NCBI GenBank assembly: GCA_047967505.1
Contig: CM106539.1
Source of the DNA: Dipteris shenzhenensis
Lineage: Eukaryota; Polypodiophyta; Polypodiopsida; Gleicheniales
Length of the DNA stretch: 64,000 nucleotides
Strand: one strand, 5' to 3'
This document shows positions 1 through 10,798 of this stretch, one piece after another. The translations under genes and the position numbers were made by a program. The stretch's first letter is position 1. The number at the start of each line of letters is the position of its first letter. The notes under the pieces were generated by a model. That model was not told the DNA's origin, made no database searches, and worked only from the letters and a program-made list of their open reading frames with translations.

Positions 1-2250
1 GTGTCCTCATCACTGATCCAAAAGCAATTGGATTTATGCCAATTTATCTGCGCCCCCGCCTCCAAGCAAAATAAATCCAATGCTGTCCTGAAAGAAGTGA
101 GCGTCTGTGGAGTGGCATCCAAGTAAACTGCTGTGTCATCTGCCAACTCACTGTCAAGTAACTCCTCTTCCCTTCTAATGGGAAGTCTCAGCCCAAAGAT
201 GTCAGCTTGAAATCTAACATAGATACTCATAGCTTCGGCCACGAACAAAAAAAGGAAAGGAGCAAGGGGGCATCCCTGACGGACTGATCTGGAAATCTGA
301 AATCTCTCACCCCTTACCCCACCAATAAGTACCTGGCTGTGGGCTGATCTGTACAAAGAGGAAACACCTCTGATCCAAGCATCAGTAAAGCCAAAACGTA
401 GAAGGGTGCCCTCCAAAAAAACCCCAATCTACTCTGTCATAAGCTTTCTCAAATCCAAAAGTAGAATGGCTAGATTCTGGCCGCTCTGCATAGCCCACTC
501 TGAGGCTTCCCAGAGATAGAAAATGTTATCAAAAATGCTTCTGCCATGCATAAATCCCGTCTGAGTGTCATGAACAAGATCTCGGAGAAGGGGCTGCAAT
601 CGGAGGCTGATTGCCTTGGCCAGAATCTTGTAACGAGTCCCCAGAAGTGTGATAGGCCTCCACTGGGACACTAGATTTCTGCAACCTCCTTTCGGGATAA
701 GGTGGATGAGACCTTCTGTAAGCGACCCGAGCATCTCACCAGAGTCCCAAATGCCTTGCAGGGCTGAAGTAATGTAGTCTCCAATCATATCCCAGAATGC
801 AATGAAAAAAGAGGGGGTAAGGCCATCCGAATCTGGGCACTTGCCCTTGTGAAGGGCTGAAAGTGCAGTCCTGAACTCTGTGTTGGTGAAAGGTGCATCA
901 AGCAAAACATGCATATCCGGTTTCACCAACAAAGGGATGCTCTACCAAATAACCTGTCTAGCATCCTCTCTATCCTGTGTCTCAGGGTCAGCAGTAAGAA
1001 GGGTGGCATAAAAATCTGAAGCTATGCGCAAGACATCATCAGGATCTGTCTGTAAAACCCCATGTGAGTCAATAAGTTGGGATACACTCTCTCTACTATG
1101 TCTAGGGCCAAGTGTATATTGACTCTACCACCCATCTGAATCCAGAAGGACTCCCGTGCATGAAAGGCATACTCTGCTCTCTGATCAAGCAATACCTGCT
1201 GATGAGCCCTTTCTGCAACAAGGCGCTTTTGAATCCAAGCATCTGAAGACCGTTTCTGCTCCTCCCTCTGCAAAGCTACCAACTGCTGGCGAACACCAAT
1301 CTCACGTCTGAGAATATCTCGTCTCCTGGTACAAGCAAATGAGAGGTAGAAGTCGCTAATACCAGAAAGGGCAGCAGCTACCTATGATGGCAATGGCTGC
1401 CCACCCTGGACACGAGAAACCCATATCTGCAAAGCTGCCTCTGTAAGGTCCTCCTCTGTGTACAAGGCATCTGGAATCCTGATGCTGGCGGATCGGCCTC
1501 TCAAGTGAGGCTCTGAGATAGCCAGCACAACAAAAAAGTCGTCTGAAGTGGAAACCCCAGTAGCAATGCATACCAATCCACCTCTATCTAGTGCCCAATC
1601 ATCTACATAGAATCTGTCAATGCATGCATGAATAGGCATCTGCTGCCTCCTGTTCGACCAAGAGAACAGGAGGGATTGTAGATGAATAAGAAAGGCATCA
1701 TCCAACCAAGTATCTCTGCCACAGTAGTGAAAAAGGAAGGCATCCCAAGCTGCTCTCTCCAAAGAGTGAAGTCCTCCTTCTCTACCCCCTTTTTTGTATG
1801 ACGGTAACTCAACCATGTTAAAGTCACCTCCAATCACCCATGAATCCGCAATGGGAGCCCAGGAGAGCAAATTCTTCCACATAATGACACGTTCCCCTCT
1901 AATGTTGGAGGCATACATGTTAAGGAAACCAACCTTACACCCTCCAATCAAGAGAATAATCCACTGAGCCCTAGAGGGAATAATGACTCCGTGTCCAACA
2001 ACTAAGGGGAGAACCGACTGTGAAACTGAAATAGAAGAGCCTCCCCTAGTGCCCAAGGCAGGCGACCAAAGTGTATGGCCAGAAAGCAACTTGCCTGACT
2101 TGGCACAATCTCTAGAATCCAGTTTGTGCTCCTGAATAAATAAGATATCAATGGAACCCTAGTAACACTTGGATGAAGCTGGATCAGCTGTCTGCAGCGG
2201 TGATGTGGGACACCACCTAGACCCTGTATGTTGCAGCTACTAATCCTCAT
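1..2250 (-). pseudogene. L1-type LINE ORF2, 5' half (endonuclease and start of RT), decayed
   Basis: This is the front half of a non-LTR retrotransposon polyprotein; its 3' part runs off the window edge. The endonuclease domain opens near 2250 with a degraded SCNIQGLGG motif. It continues through GGDFNMVE near 1830, where the Asp and Asn belong to the catalytic site, and CIDRFYVDDW near 1610. The linker follows at 1022-1282 (YAFHARESFW). The reverse transcriptase fingers are at 429-932, with HLIPKGGCRNLVSQWRPITL and TGFMHGRSIFDN. The frame changes several times, so no full protein can be made. The closest relatives in the window are the plus-strand copies at 6.05-8.17 and 27.99-29.22 kb. Assignment to plant L1 is by endonuclease and RT motif order; the subfamily is unknown. 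Confidence 0.88.
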
Positions 2251-2522
2251 CGACGGGAGGATGTAGAGTGGAACACCTTATCCGACCTAGTGGCGGAAAC
2301 AAACCCCTCAACAGGGGAAGACCTCCTGCTCGAGGAGCGAGGAATGAAACCAAGTGGCAGAAAATCAACAGGGGAAAGAACCCTGCCACCTGACAAAGAA
2401 GCCCTGTCAACAGGAAACCCAATCATTGGCTCATCAAAAGTAGAGGGCACAAACTCCTCCTCTGGGAAATCTGAAGCATCTGCCATAGCTGAAAATGAGT
2501 TCCTGTGAATCAGGCCAGACAC
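2247..2522 (-). pseudogene. L1-type LINE ORF1, C-terminal tail
   Basis: This short open frame lies immediately upstream, on the minus strand, of the ORF2 endonuclease start and overlaps it by a few bases. It contains FPEEEFVPSTFDEPMIGFP. The same acidic patch recurs directly before an endonuclease start at 3280-3531 and, more weakly, at 35671-35946. That repeated position identifies it as the end of ORF1, not a chance frame. No domain is visible in this tail; the RNA-binding part of ORF1 would lie upstream and is missing here. Confidence 0.7.
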
Positions 2523-2559
2523 CGGAGTGCGAAGGATCCCTTCTTAGGGAAGAGGATCA

Positions 2560-3289
2560 ATAGTGTAAACCATCCCCTTCCCCCTATAGCAATGCATACC
2601 GATCCACCTCTGTCAAGTGCCCAATCATCTACATAGAATCTATCAATACGTGCATGAATAGGCATCTGCTGCCTCCTGTTCGACCAAGAGAATAGGAGGG
2701 ACTGTGGCTGAATAAGAAAGGCATTGTCCAACCAAGTATCTCTTCCACAATAGTGAAAAAGGAAGGCATCCCAAGCTGCTCTCTCCAAAGAGTGAAGTCC
2801 TCCTTCTCTACCCCCTTTTGTGTCTAACGGTAACTCAACCATGTTAAAGTCACGTCCAATCACCCATGAATCCGCAATGGGGGCCCAGGAGGGCAAATCC
2901 TTCCACATAAAGACACATTCCCCTCTAATGTTGGAGGCATACAGGTTAAGGAAACCAACCTTACACCCTCCAATCAAGAGAATAATCCACTGAGCTCTAG
3001 AGGGAATAATGACTCCGTGTCCAATAACCAAGGAGAGAACCGACTGCGAAACTGAAATAGAAGTGCCTCCCCTGGTGCCCAAGACAGGCGACCAAAAAGT
3101 ATGACCAGAAAGCAGTTTGCCAGACTTAGAGCAATCACCGGCATCCAACTTGTGTTCCTCGATTAAAAAAATATCAATAGCACCTCCAGTGACACCTGGA
3201 TGAAGCTGATTCCGGATCAGCTGCCTACGGCGACGGTGTGAAACTCCGCCTAGGCCCTGTATGTTCCAACTGACTATCCTCACCGACAA
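2560..3289 (-). pseudogene. Second L1-type LINE endonuclease domain, truncated
   Basis: This is a second, better preserved copy of the AP-like endonuclease domain in the same orientation as the one at 1382-2250. It starts with VRIVSWNIQGLGGVSHRRRR, where the Asn is a catalytic-site residue. It carries LIEEHKLD, with the metal-binding Glu, and FNMVELPLDT, and ends after HARIDRFYVDDWALDRGG. One catalytic-region residue differs: GRDFN here replaces GGDFN. The copy stops after the domain and abuts the ORF1 tail of the first element at about 2522-2580. The 5' third of a LINE is therefore present twice in tandem. Either two insertions or a template-switched one could explain it. Confidence 0.85.
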
Positions 3290-3860
3290 GAGGATGCTGG
3301 ATGGAAAGACTTACCTAACCTAGTAGAGGAGACCAGCTTTCCCTGGGCTGAAACACTCCTGCTGAGGGCAGGGAACTCAACAGGTGAAAGGATCCCTACA
3401 CCTGCTGAGGGGGAGGCCCTGTCAAAAGGAATCCCAATGATCGGGACCCCTAAGGTGGAGGGCACAAACTCCTCCTCATCCATGAAAGTCGCCGAATCAG
3501 CCAGTGTCGAAAAAGAGTTCCTGAGAAGCAAGTCTGGCCAAGGAGTGCGAAGAAGACTTGCACTCGTGGAGGAAGGAGGAGAAGGACTTGCCAGGCCTCT
3601 ATCAGCAGATCTGGAGCTGGGAACTTAGGAGGCCTGTGGCTGGGCTGAAGAAGGATCTGGAGTCCTCATCTGTGCATACACTCCCTCAACTGTGGCATGA
3701 ACAATCTGAGGAGGATAAGTATCGGTAGCCCCCTCGTGATCAGAAACCAAAATGACTAGGGCTGGTGCATTTAAAGGCCCCTACTGTAGTATCTGGGGCT
3801 GCAGCAACATCCACCTTTGGAGTCTGGATGGCATCTGTCTGAACCGGATCAAAGGTCTCC
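3280..3860 (-). pseudogene. L1-type LINE ORF1, C-terminal part (second copy)
   Basis: The open part is 3280-3531, with MDEEEFVPSTLGVPIIGIPF, a close match to the ORF1 tail at 2247-2522. Upstream sequence to about 3860 translates in pieces (for example a Ser/Pro-rich stretch near 3540-3620) but is interrupted by stops. It belongs with the endonuclease at 2560-3289, whose start it overlaps by about ten bases. This is the ORF1/ORF2 arrangement usual for L1-type elements. Confidence 0.6.
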
Positions 3861-4117
3861 TCCTGAGGTAAAGGAGCCACTCTGACCGCTCTCCAACGTG
3901 GTACTGGGAGTGTTGCAGGCTTTGGGTGCCCTGCTGCCCCTGGTGGTCCTGGGGTGCGTGAAGCAGGGCGCCCTGCTGCTCCTGGTAGTCCTGTCTCTGC
4001 TCCCCTCCGCTTCTCCTCTCCGTCCCTTCCCCTCTCTCCTACCCTCTCCTTTTCTCCTCCTTCCTACGCCTGTTTCAGGGCATCCTGGGCAGTAGTTTCA
4101 CGGACGGAGCTTTAACA

Positions 4118-4870
4118 GTGTTGGAATCGGCCTTTTCACTTCGATTGGCAAATGGATCCCCATTCAGCCAATCTCTGTCCACTTCCACCGGCCGCGAGAA
4201 CCGTCATTTTTTCAAAAGACGAGTTGCAGTAGCTCAAGAAAGATGTGGAATTAGAGGGCTCCACATCACTTTTCACCCACATCTTTGGGTCACATCCTTC
4301 CAGATCACAGGCTAGAGACTAGATGCTGGCGGCGTTACCAGGAGATCTCGCCCCACACCTCAGGGATATTCGACTTCTGGGACGTGGATTCTTCCAAGTG
4401 ATTTTCAACTCCCACGAGTCCACAATCCTTGTTCTCAAAGCTAATCCCCTGGCTTTGGATTCGAGGAGGATTTTTCTTTTGCCCTACACCTTGGGCTTCG
4501 ATCCGATCGAGGAGGATAGTCAGGTCACATCACTGTACATTAGGTTTCCTGGTCTTGCTCAGGTTTACCATCGACTTCTTGCTACTATCAGAACCACTTT
4601 CGGAGTGGTCACTGAGATTCCCCCCCTTCCTGGCATGCCTTCTTCCTCGGCAGAGGCAATTAGACCGGACGGGGTGCCTCGAGTTAGGGTCATTGTCTCT
4701 GACCCTAACATCTCAGATGACCACATCATGATTCAACGTCCAGATGGCTCTCTCTTTCGATAGAGAATCGAGATTGCAGGTAGACAAGATCAGTGCAGGA
4801 TTTGCAGGACCCTTGGGCACTTTGCTAGAGATTGCCCAAGGAAGAGAAAAAGACCCAAGGGGTCTTCTGG
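4118..4870 (+). pseudogene. L1-type LINE ORF1 (DUF4283-like plus CCHC zinc knuckle)
   Basis: The plus strand encodes the RNA-binding ORF1 protein of a plant L1-type LINE. The segment at 4323-4763 has the DUF4283-type fold signature: LLGRGFFQVIF, then IFLLPYTLGFDPIEED and LYIRFPGLAQVYHRLL. A one-base frame change later, 4794-4835 encodes a perfect CX2CX4HX4C knuckle (CRICRTLGHFARDC) followed by basic residues. Sequence from 4118 aligns with the start of the minus-strand copy at 36.6-37.0 kb. The element lies opposite to the LINE pieces at 1-3860. No endonuclease follows; the next recognisable item is a host exon, so this is a separate fragment. About 230 bases before it (3880-4110) are pyrimidine-rich low-complexity DNA. 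Confidence 0.82.
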
Positions 4871-5266
4871 TGCGGCTCCTTCACGTACTACCCCATCTGC
4901 ACCTCCCTGCAACAAGTAGTGCATTTTTTACATGTTTAAATCGTTTATCATTCATTATCACATAGAAAATATTAGGGATCTTTAGGGGTGATCTAATAGA
5001 AGATCCTTGAGTGGAATGCCAAACAGCACATAGGTCTCTCACCCCAACACATGTAAAAAAGTGTTTAGGCACAACTTCACATGCATGGTGTTCCCCCAGA
5101 AACAGGGTCAATGTACATCATACTCTTTCTTCTCAATATGCTATGAATCAATCAGGTTGGTACCAATTGATATCAACCTGTCAAGAACAACTTAAATGAT
5201 ACCAATTTACCCTAACCGTGTCAACAATCATGCTTCTCTACAAAAAAAACTTGTTAAGAATCTTAC

Positions 5267-5454
5267 TCAAGGAGAGCTTGCCGCCACGAGCGTTCCAGCT
5301 GGAATACGAAATCTAAGTCTAAATCCTTTAATGTAGTTGTCTCATCAATCTCAACTTTGTCAGTTGAACGACCTTGCCAAGACCCTTTGAGGTCAAATCT
5401 GCGATGAATCCTCAATTCTGTGCAAAACACATTCCCCATGACTACGAACCGAAT
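5267..5454 (-). CDS. PIP5K: PIP5K kinase-domain exon (RFDLKGS / [12 protein letters not shown])
   Basis: This 188-bp internal exon belongs to a phosphatidylinositol-4-phosphate 5-kinase, which makes PI(4,5)P2 at the plasma membrane. It starts in phase 0 after an acceptor ending ttggtacag and ends after two bases of a codon at the donor GA/gtaaga. It encodes 62 full codons. [19 protein letters not shown] leads into DLKGS, where the Asp and Lys belong to the nucleotide and catalytic region of PIP kinases. [20 protein letters not shown] follows. The spacer between TDK and EIDE is shorter than the one I know from Arabidopsis PIP5Ks. It continues the exon at 24469-24579 in frame across a 19.0-kb intron. 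The next downstream exon is not recognisable between here and base 1. Confidence 0.93.
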
Positions 5455-5725
5455 CTGTACCAACAAACACATGTTATTTTTTTGCCAATAAATTGAAGAC
5501 TTTGCAAAGCAGTGTTAATGAAACATAAATTTAAAAATAATCACTAGGGATGAATAAAGGAACAAAAAGACATTGAAAATAGCAAATTATTCAAATAAGA
5601 CCAGAATCCCAAAAAAAAAAAACATATGAAAAATCTACATCCAGGGCTAGGTACATTTCTCAACATCACAATTTGAAAAATTACATGGTGACGCTTGTTG
5701 GAAGCCATTTTTTCTCGTGTGTGTT

Positions 5726-5860
5726 GGGGGGGGAAGGGGAAAGGGGGGTGGAGGGTGGGCCGGGAGGGGCGGGGGGGGTAGGGGGGAGGGGAAGAGTTTT
5801 GCTTGTTTTGAGTTCATATTTGGCTTTAGGGGGCTTAGGGAGAGTGGGGGGGTGAGGGGA
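5726..5860 (+). other. Long G-rich tract in PIP5K intron
   Basis: There are many runs of three to eight G on the plus strand within about 135 bp, with almost no C. Four or more adjacent G-runs could form G-quadruplexes on this strand; the PIP5K transcript would carry the C-rich complement. The tract lies about 270 bp upstream, in gene orientation, of the 5267-5454 exon. The frames across it (Gly/Arg-rich or Pro-rich) are composition artefacts. Confidence 0.7.
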
Positions 5861-6049
5861 TGGGAATTCAACAGCCCCTATTGTTTGCTATTCCAATTGA
5901 TGGGCCCCTCCTACACAATTCTGGCTGCTGAAGTTTCTCTGCTAAGAGCAGCCTTAAAGAGAAGACTGCCAAAAAATGGGCTGTATTTTCAAACGGCCCA
6001 AAACACAATAAACACGTTTTTTCTACTCTTGGTCCTAAACATGGCAGAG

Positions 6050-8166
6050 AGAGTTTTTCTCAGTTGATTGACGCTAACGAGATCTTACAGACCCAAATAT
6101 TGTCATGTATATTGCTTCATATTTTGATGCTTCCCTCCTTGTTGCGCGAATTTTAGAGCCTGCTTGTTTAAGGGTCTCGCAAACAATACCATTATTGGTG
6201 AAACATGATATGAGGACCTCACTTGATGCACCCTTCACCAACTTGGAATTCAGGATTGCCCCTCACAAGGGTAAGTACTGAGGTTTAGATGGTTTGACCC
6301 TTTCTTTTTTCATTGCTTTTTGGGAGGATATTGGTGATTGTATCACTTCTACCTTGCAGAGCATTTGGTCTTTGGTGTTATGCTTGCTTCACTTATTGGG
6401 GGTCTCATTCATATTATCGCTAAGGGGGTTTCCAAGAACTTGATAGGTCATGGAAATCAACGCCCATCACCATTTTGGGCACTACATATACAACTCTAGC
6501 GAAGGCAATCATCCTTTGTTTACAGCCTCTACTTCTTGACTCAGTACATGACACACAAATTAGATTTGTGCATGGACATAGTATCTTTGATACTATCTTC
6601 TCATTTTGAGAGGCTCAAAGTGGGCCAGACAAAGTCGACAAGAACTTGCTATTCTACTTTTGGAGTTTGAGAAAGCTTATGATAGAGTAGATTGGGGTTT
6701 CTTGGAGGGAATGCTACTGCATATTTTTAATTCTTGGATCCTGTGTGTGTTCTCTTTTTATAGATCAGACCACAATTAGGTTCTTATCAAAGGTGTTAGA
6801 GCAGAGAGGTTTCAAATTCCCAAATCCGTCCCTTAGGGATGCCCTCTTGCTACTTTGTTATATTTGTTGGTGGGAAAGGCAATGAGCCTCTTCCTTAGAT
6901 CTCGGTCGGACAGACGGGATGAGAAGCTTCTACACAATGAAATTGCAAATGACATAGCAGTTCACTTGGATGCCTCTCTTAGACCCTTGGATTTCAAGAA
7001 AACTTTGGATTTGTTTTGCCTCTTCATAGGGGCACATATTAATTGGAGTAAATCGAATGGTTTTAGAGGACGCTCCTTGAGAGTGGCTTCACTTCGATCC
7101 AGAGAAATCTTTCAGTCTCATATTTGGGCTGTTAGGTTGGTATAGTCATTTATTCATCTCTATAGTTTGTCTGGTGATGGAGAGTATCACGAGGAAATGC
7201 CTCCTTTGGAGCCAAACTGGATCTTGCCTTTAGACTACCAAGTCAAGAGCCTTGGAAAGGTTTCTTTCTTCGATACAGTTGTAGGATAAGATTGATAGGC
7301 AATCAATTAATTTTCTATTTTCAATGAGACTACTAGACCTCTTTGTGCCTCTGGGTATATGCAATGGTCCAGAGGTATTGCTGCTTCTTTGGACTCTTGG
7401 AAGGTTTTCAAGGATCTTCTTGAAGAACATAGAGACTTCAGCTGACTAGTCAACTCAGAGGGAATTGTATGAGGAATTCTTAGATAGGTGCATCTATTCC
7501 TCTAGAGTGGGCCTCTACAGAGGGGGATAGCACAGACGTATAAGTTGGATGGGTGTTTTCTTAGGCACAAGCATCCCTCTTTAGGTCATACCTCTCTTGT
7601 GGGATAGTGGAGAGGACAAGATGGTCTTTAGTGTGCAGTCAGGGGTAGGTTGGTCAAATCCTCTGATTTTGATATGATTTTTGATGCGCATTGGTCCTAG
7701 TCAAAGTTGTAGGCTTTGTGGAGTAGTGTTATTTGGCTTCTAGGTGATATGTAGACCCTCATCCGGAGGATATCCCTCTTGGTACTTGGAAGATTTGACT
7801 TTTTAGGGGTCTCCTCATAAAGTTTCTTCAATGAGATCAAGGCGAGTGGGAGTGGATTATAGCAGCAATCTCGCAAAGGGTCTTTCCTTTTTTTACTTTA
7901 CAATTAATAATGCCAAGAAATTTTGGATTTCCACAAGAGTTTGAAGACCTTCCAAAGCTCATAATTGGTAGAGCTTAGATTCAGTGAGCTTTATGGAGGA
8001 GACTCTAGAATTCCCTCAAGAATAGAAAGGTCGCTCTCTCTTTCTAATGGAAAGCGGCTCCAAAAATGCTCCTCCACCACTAATTCACTACAATCCCTCC
8101 ATGAAAGGAAATCCATGTGGCATTAGGATGTATAGTTTTTGTCAACTTCATGACGTCCCTTATTCT
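6050..8166 (+). pseudogene. L1-type LINE ORF2, RT and C-terminal region, heavily decayed
   Basis: Translated in pieces, the plus strand follows the L1-type ORF2 order. A linker resembling ASYFDASLLVARIL lies near 6115. RT fingers near 6210-6350 read SLDAPFTNLEF and LTLSFFIAFWEDIGD. Near 6660 comes FEKAYDRVDWGFLEGM, and the fingers and palm continue to 7140. A C-terminal stretch near 7360-7440 reads YMQWSRGIAASLDSWKVFKD. Most codons in between carry stops or indels, so it is an old copy. A gag-only LTR element inserted at 8167 splits it, and its 3' end reappears at 10799-11165. The endonuclease part is absent. Confidence 0.82.
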
Positions 8167-8448
8167 TGTGAATCCATAGAGAGAGCAATGAGGCACAAAT
8201 GTAAAGCTTTATTCAAAGAGTGGTTACATATATAGGCAACTGCCTCCATGTTGGTAGATCCCAGATCCACAATCATCTCCATGATTATCTCAATCAGTCA
8301 CCTCCTATGATCACTCACTCATCACACCAACCTGACACACCTAACTGATGAGTCACTAGAACCTTCTAGCACACCTACACTCACACACTCCTTGCATAGG
8401 ACTCCAAGTCCATAGGCATACACACACACACATCAATTTGCCCCTTCA
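8167..8448 (-). repeat. 3' LTR of the gag-only element
   Basis: This 282-bp LTR begins TGTGAATCCATAG and ends CCCCTTCA on the plus strand. On the element strand it carries AATAAA (plus-strand tttatt at 8208-8213), a likely polyadenylation signal, and an ACA microsatellite near its start. It differs from the 5' LTR at seven positions. Confidence 0.9.
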
Positions 8449-8459
8449 TTCCCCCCCAC
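8449..8459 (-). other. Polypurine tract of the gag-only element
   Basis: Directly inside the 3' LTR the element strand reads GTGGGGGGGAA, a purine run in the position where plus-strand DNA synthesis is primed in LTR retrotransposons. Confidence 0.75.
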
Positions 8460-8747
8460 AAATTCATGACCTCATCCCTCAACACTAGTACATGGGATGC
8501 TCCATGGCTTGCCCACCATCATGTGGCAACACACATGGCCCTAACCTGTGACTCACTCTTAGGATTCTTGGTTTACAACTGGGAGATAAACAATGACTAT
8601 GTATGAAAGCCCAATGAGTCCAACAAGGAAAGAATCTCAAAAGACTAACAATCTTAAGGATGGACTATCCATGGTAGAGAACCATTATTAACCTCACACA
8701 CACATAACTTAGAAAACATATGGATCCTCACTCTTGTTAGAATTGAC

Positions 8748-9517
8748 TTAGGTGTTGTAAGCAATGAGAGCTTTGACATTCTCTGGTTCTTCTTCTTCTT
8801 CAGTTTTTGCTTCCTCAACAAGATTGGCTGAACGTCTCTTCTTGGCATAACATTCCTTTTCAAAGTGTCCAGGTTTGCCACAAAAGTTACATTTCATTTT
8901 GCTCTTTCCCTCGAAGTTGCTTTTGGCCAAATATGCCCCTTCTTTGTAATATCACTTCTTTGTTTGATCTTTCTCTTCTCTTCCAAGAGTGATGCTTCAA
9001 TTTCGACCAGACTTATCTCTGGAATATTGGTGAGTGTGGTTACAATAGTGCCATATTCTTCAGTGAGACTTCTAAGTAAGATGGCAATTGCAATATCTTC
9101 ATCAAGATTAAACTTGATGCCAGATAACTGTGTCAAAATGCTCTTTATTGAATTTAGATGTAAAGAGATAGACTCCCCTATATCCAATTTTAAGTCAAAG
9201 AACTTGATAAGCAAGCTAAACTTAGAGCATCTTCCCTGTGCTCCAAATACATGCTCAAGATGAGTCCATGCAGCATGAGCAGTCTCACATCCATCAATGT
9301 GATGAATAAAGGAATCACTCAAACCAAGAGCAATTATAGCAAGTGCTTTTTCCTCTTTTGGAAGCCATGAAGCTTCTACTTCTCTAGTTGTAGGTTTAGT
9401 TTCTTTTCCATTTGCTACCTTCCATATTCTCTTTTTCATGAGAATAAACTTCAGTTTTGTTTGCCAAGTGTGGAACCCCTCTCCTTCAAACTTATCTATT
9501 TTCAGTTTGGAAGCCAT
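8748..9517 (-). pseudogene. Ty1/copia-type Gag with zinc knuckle, one frameshift
   Basis: This encodes the capsid and nucleocapsid protein that packages element RNA. The first 207 codons (9517 down to 8894) carry the copia gag signature. FEGEGFHTWQTKLKFILM is near the start, followed by WLPKEEKALAIIALGLSD and HLNSIKSILTQLSGI, then the usual NIPEISLVEIEASLLEEK. A single shift near 8925-8930 moves into a second frame with CNFCGKPGHFEKEC (CX2CX4HX4C) and a basic, then acidic tail ending at 8748. Apart from that shift the reading frame is clean, which fits recent activity. The start Met at 9517 (MASKLKIDKFEGEG) lies 52 bp after a small upstream frame. Confidence 0.88.
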
Positions 9518-9569
9518 TTTGGGAAGGTCTTACCAATTTAATGGCAGTGTCTAGTCCCTTTATAAAAGA

Positions 9570-9767
9570 TCAATCCTTCTGAACAAAAAAATCACCTTCA
9601 TCATATAGATGCAAATTGCAAGATAAGAATTCAGAAAATCCTAATTGTTTAGCATATGCATAACCAGTTGGTTTCTCCCACAATCTCTTAACTGGGGTCT
9701 TCTTTACCTTGTACTTTTTCTTTGTAATCTTCTTGGCACTTGAAGAAGAAGATTGAGAGTTTGGCAT
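9570..9767 (-). CDS. Small lysine-rich ORF upstream of gag
   Basis: This 65-codon frame starts MPNSQSSSSSAKKITKKK, so a Ser run is followed by a strongly basic stretch. It ends LYDEGDFFVQKD, 52 bp before the gag start codon. I do not recognise it. It lies in the transcribed leader of the gag-only element, so it could be an upstream ORF, the N-terminal piece of gag separated by a stop, or chance. Its composition is unlike a random frame, but there is no second copy here to test conservation. Confidence 0.4.
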   Translation of the reverse strand: MPNSQSSSSSAKKITKKKYKVKKTPVKRLWEKPTGYAYAKQLGFSEFLSCNLHLYDEGDFFVQKD

Positions 9768-10502
9768 TTTGTCAAGAAATCAACATCAACTGAACTTCAA
9801 AGAGCATTCCCTGATCTGAAAAAGAAATCTCTGAATCTCTAATTTGAATTTTAACTCCTCAAGCATCAACTTAGCATGTAGTGTAGCATCTATTTTTCAA
9901 AAAAATAGTCAAGAAATGCTTGCAGAAACAGAGTAACCTTGGAGGATTGCTACCTCACACCACAAGGCATCAACCAGAGGGCATTTGCTGCACAATTAAT
10001 GGTCCTTGGGAGTAGAAGACTCAGTGCAAGTCTCAGACCAAAAGAAGCTTCACACCTCCAAGGGCAGCAGCATCTTCTCCACCTCCAAAAACCATGTCTT
10101 CTTGAAAAACCCGACTGTTTTTTCTGTAGTTTCTCCTCATTCCTTAAACCATTTGCTCTCAAAATTCACCAGCAGGTAGCCCATAGGGTCGCCTAAGTGC
10201 AGCTCAGACTGTTTTTTAAATGGTGGCTCCAGCAAGCTGTATCATCAGAAATGGCGCGGGATAGGGCGAGTGTAAGCACGGGCTGTAGAGGCCATAATCC
10301 TTCAATTCCTCTCAGGTGGAAGGGCGCCCTAACTAGGGGAATCTACACCTGAAAGGGCTGGAGCAATGGTGGCTTGTAGGAGGAGAATAAGCTTAAGAAA
10401 ATTCATGGAAGGAAAGAAGAAAAAAACTCCATTTGGGAAAGAAGAGAGAATCTAGAGGGAATCTTCAAAGAAACTCTTCAAAGGCACTAGGATCTTCAAC
10501 AA

Positions 10503-10514
10503 GCTCTAATACCA
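10503..10514 (-). other. Primer binding site for initiator tRNA-Met
   Basis: On the element strand the bases after the 5' LTR and a two-base spacer read TGGTATTAGAGC. This matches the usual tRNA-iMet site TGGTATCAGAGC with one transition. It fixes the element orientation as minus and marks the inner LTR border. Confidence 0.88.
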
Positions 10515-10516
10515 CG

Positions 10517-10798
10517 TGTGAATCCATAGAGAAAGCAATGAGGCACAAATGTAAAGCTTTATTCAAAGAGTGGTTACATATATAGGCAACTGCCTCCATG
10601 TTGGTAGATCCCAGATCCACAATCATCTCCATGATTATCTCAATCAATCACCTCCTATGAACACTCACTCATCACACCAACCTAACACACCTAACTGACG
10701 AGTCACTAGAACCTTCTAGCACACCTACACTCACACACTCCTTGCATAGGACTCCAGGCCCATAGGCATACACACACACACATCAATTTGCCCCTTCA
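10517..10798 (-). repeat. 5' LTR of the gag-only element
   Basis: This 282-bp LTR is the partner of 8167-8448, with TGTGAATCC at one end and CCCCTTCA at the other on the plus strand. It holds the element promoter by position. A TATATA stretch lies near 10580 but its role is not shown. Confidence 0.9.

Larger units (their letters stand above)
8167..10798 (-). mobile_element. Gag-only Ty1/copia-type LTR retrotransposon (TR-GAG-like), structurally complete
   Basis: The element is 2,632 bp, with two 282-bp LTRs that start TG and end CA. A tRNA-iMet primer site sits next to the 5' LTR and a G-run polypurine tract next to the 3' LTR. Its only recognisable coding region is a copia-type gag with a zinc knuckle; protease, integrase and RT are absent. 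The LTRs differ by seven bases by my count (2.5%). The flanks are attct on the left and cttct on the right, a five-base target duplication with one mismatch. It is inserted in an old plus-strand LINE. The class resembles the non-autonomous TR-GAG elements described in plants and would need pol from a partner. No partner with matching LTRs is visible in this window. Confidence 0.88.

Noticed and set aside
5647-6067. Gly-rich and Pro-rich ORFs over the G tract
   Set aside because: Composition artefacts of a near-homopurine run.
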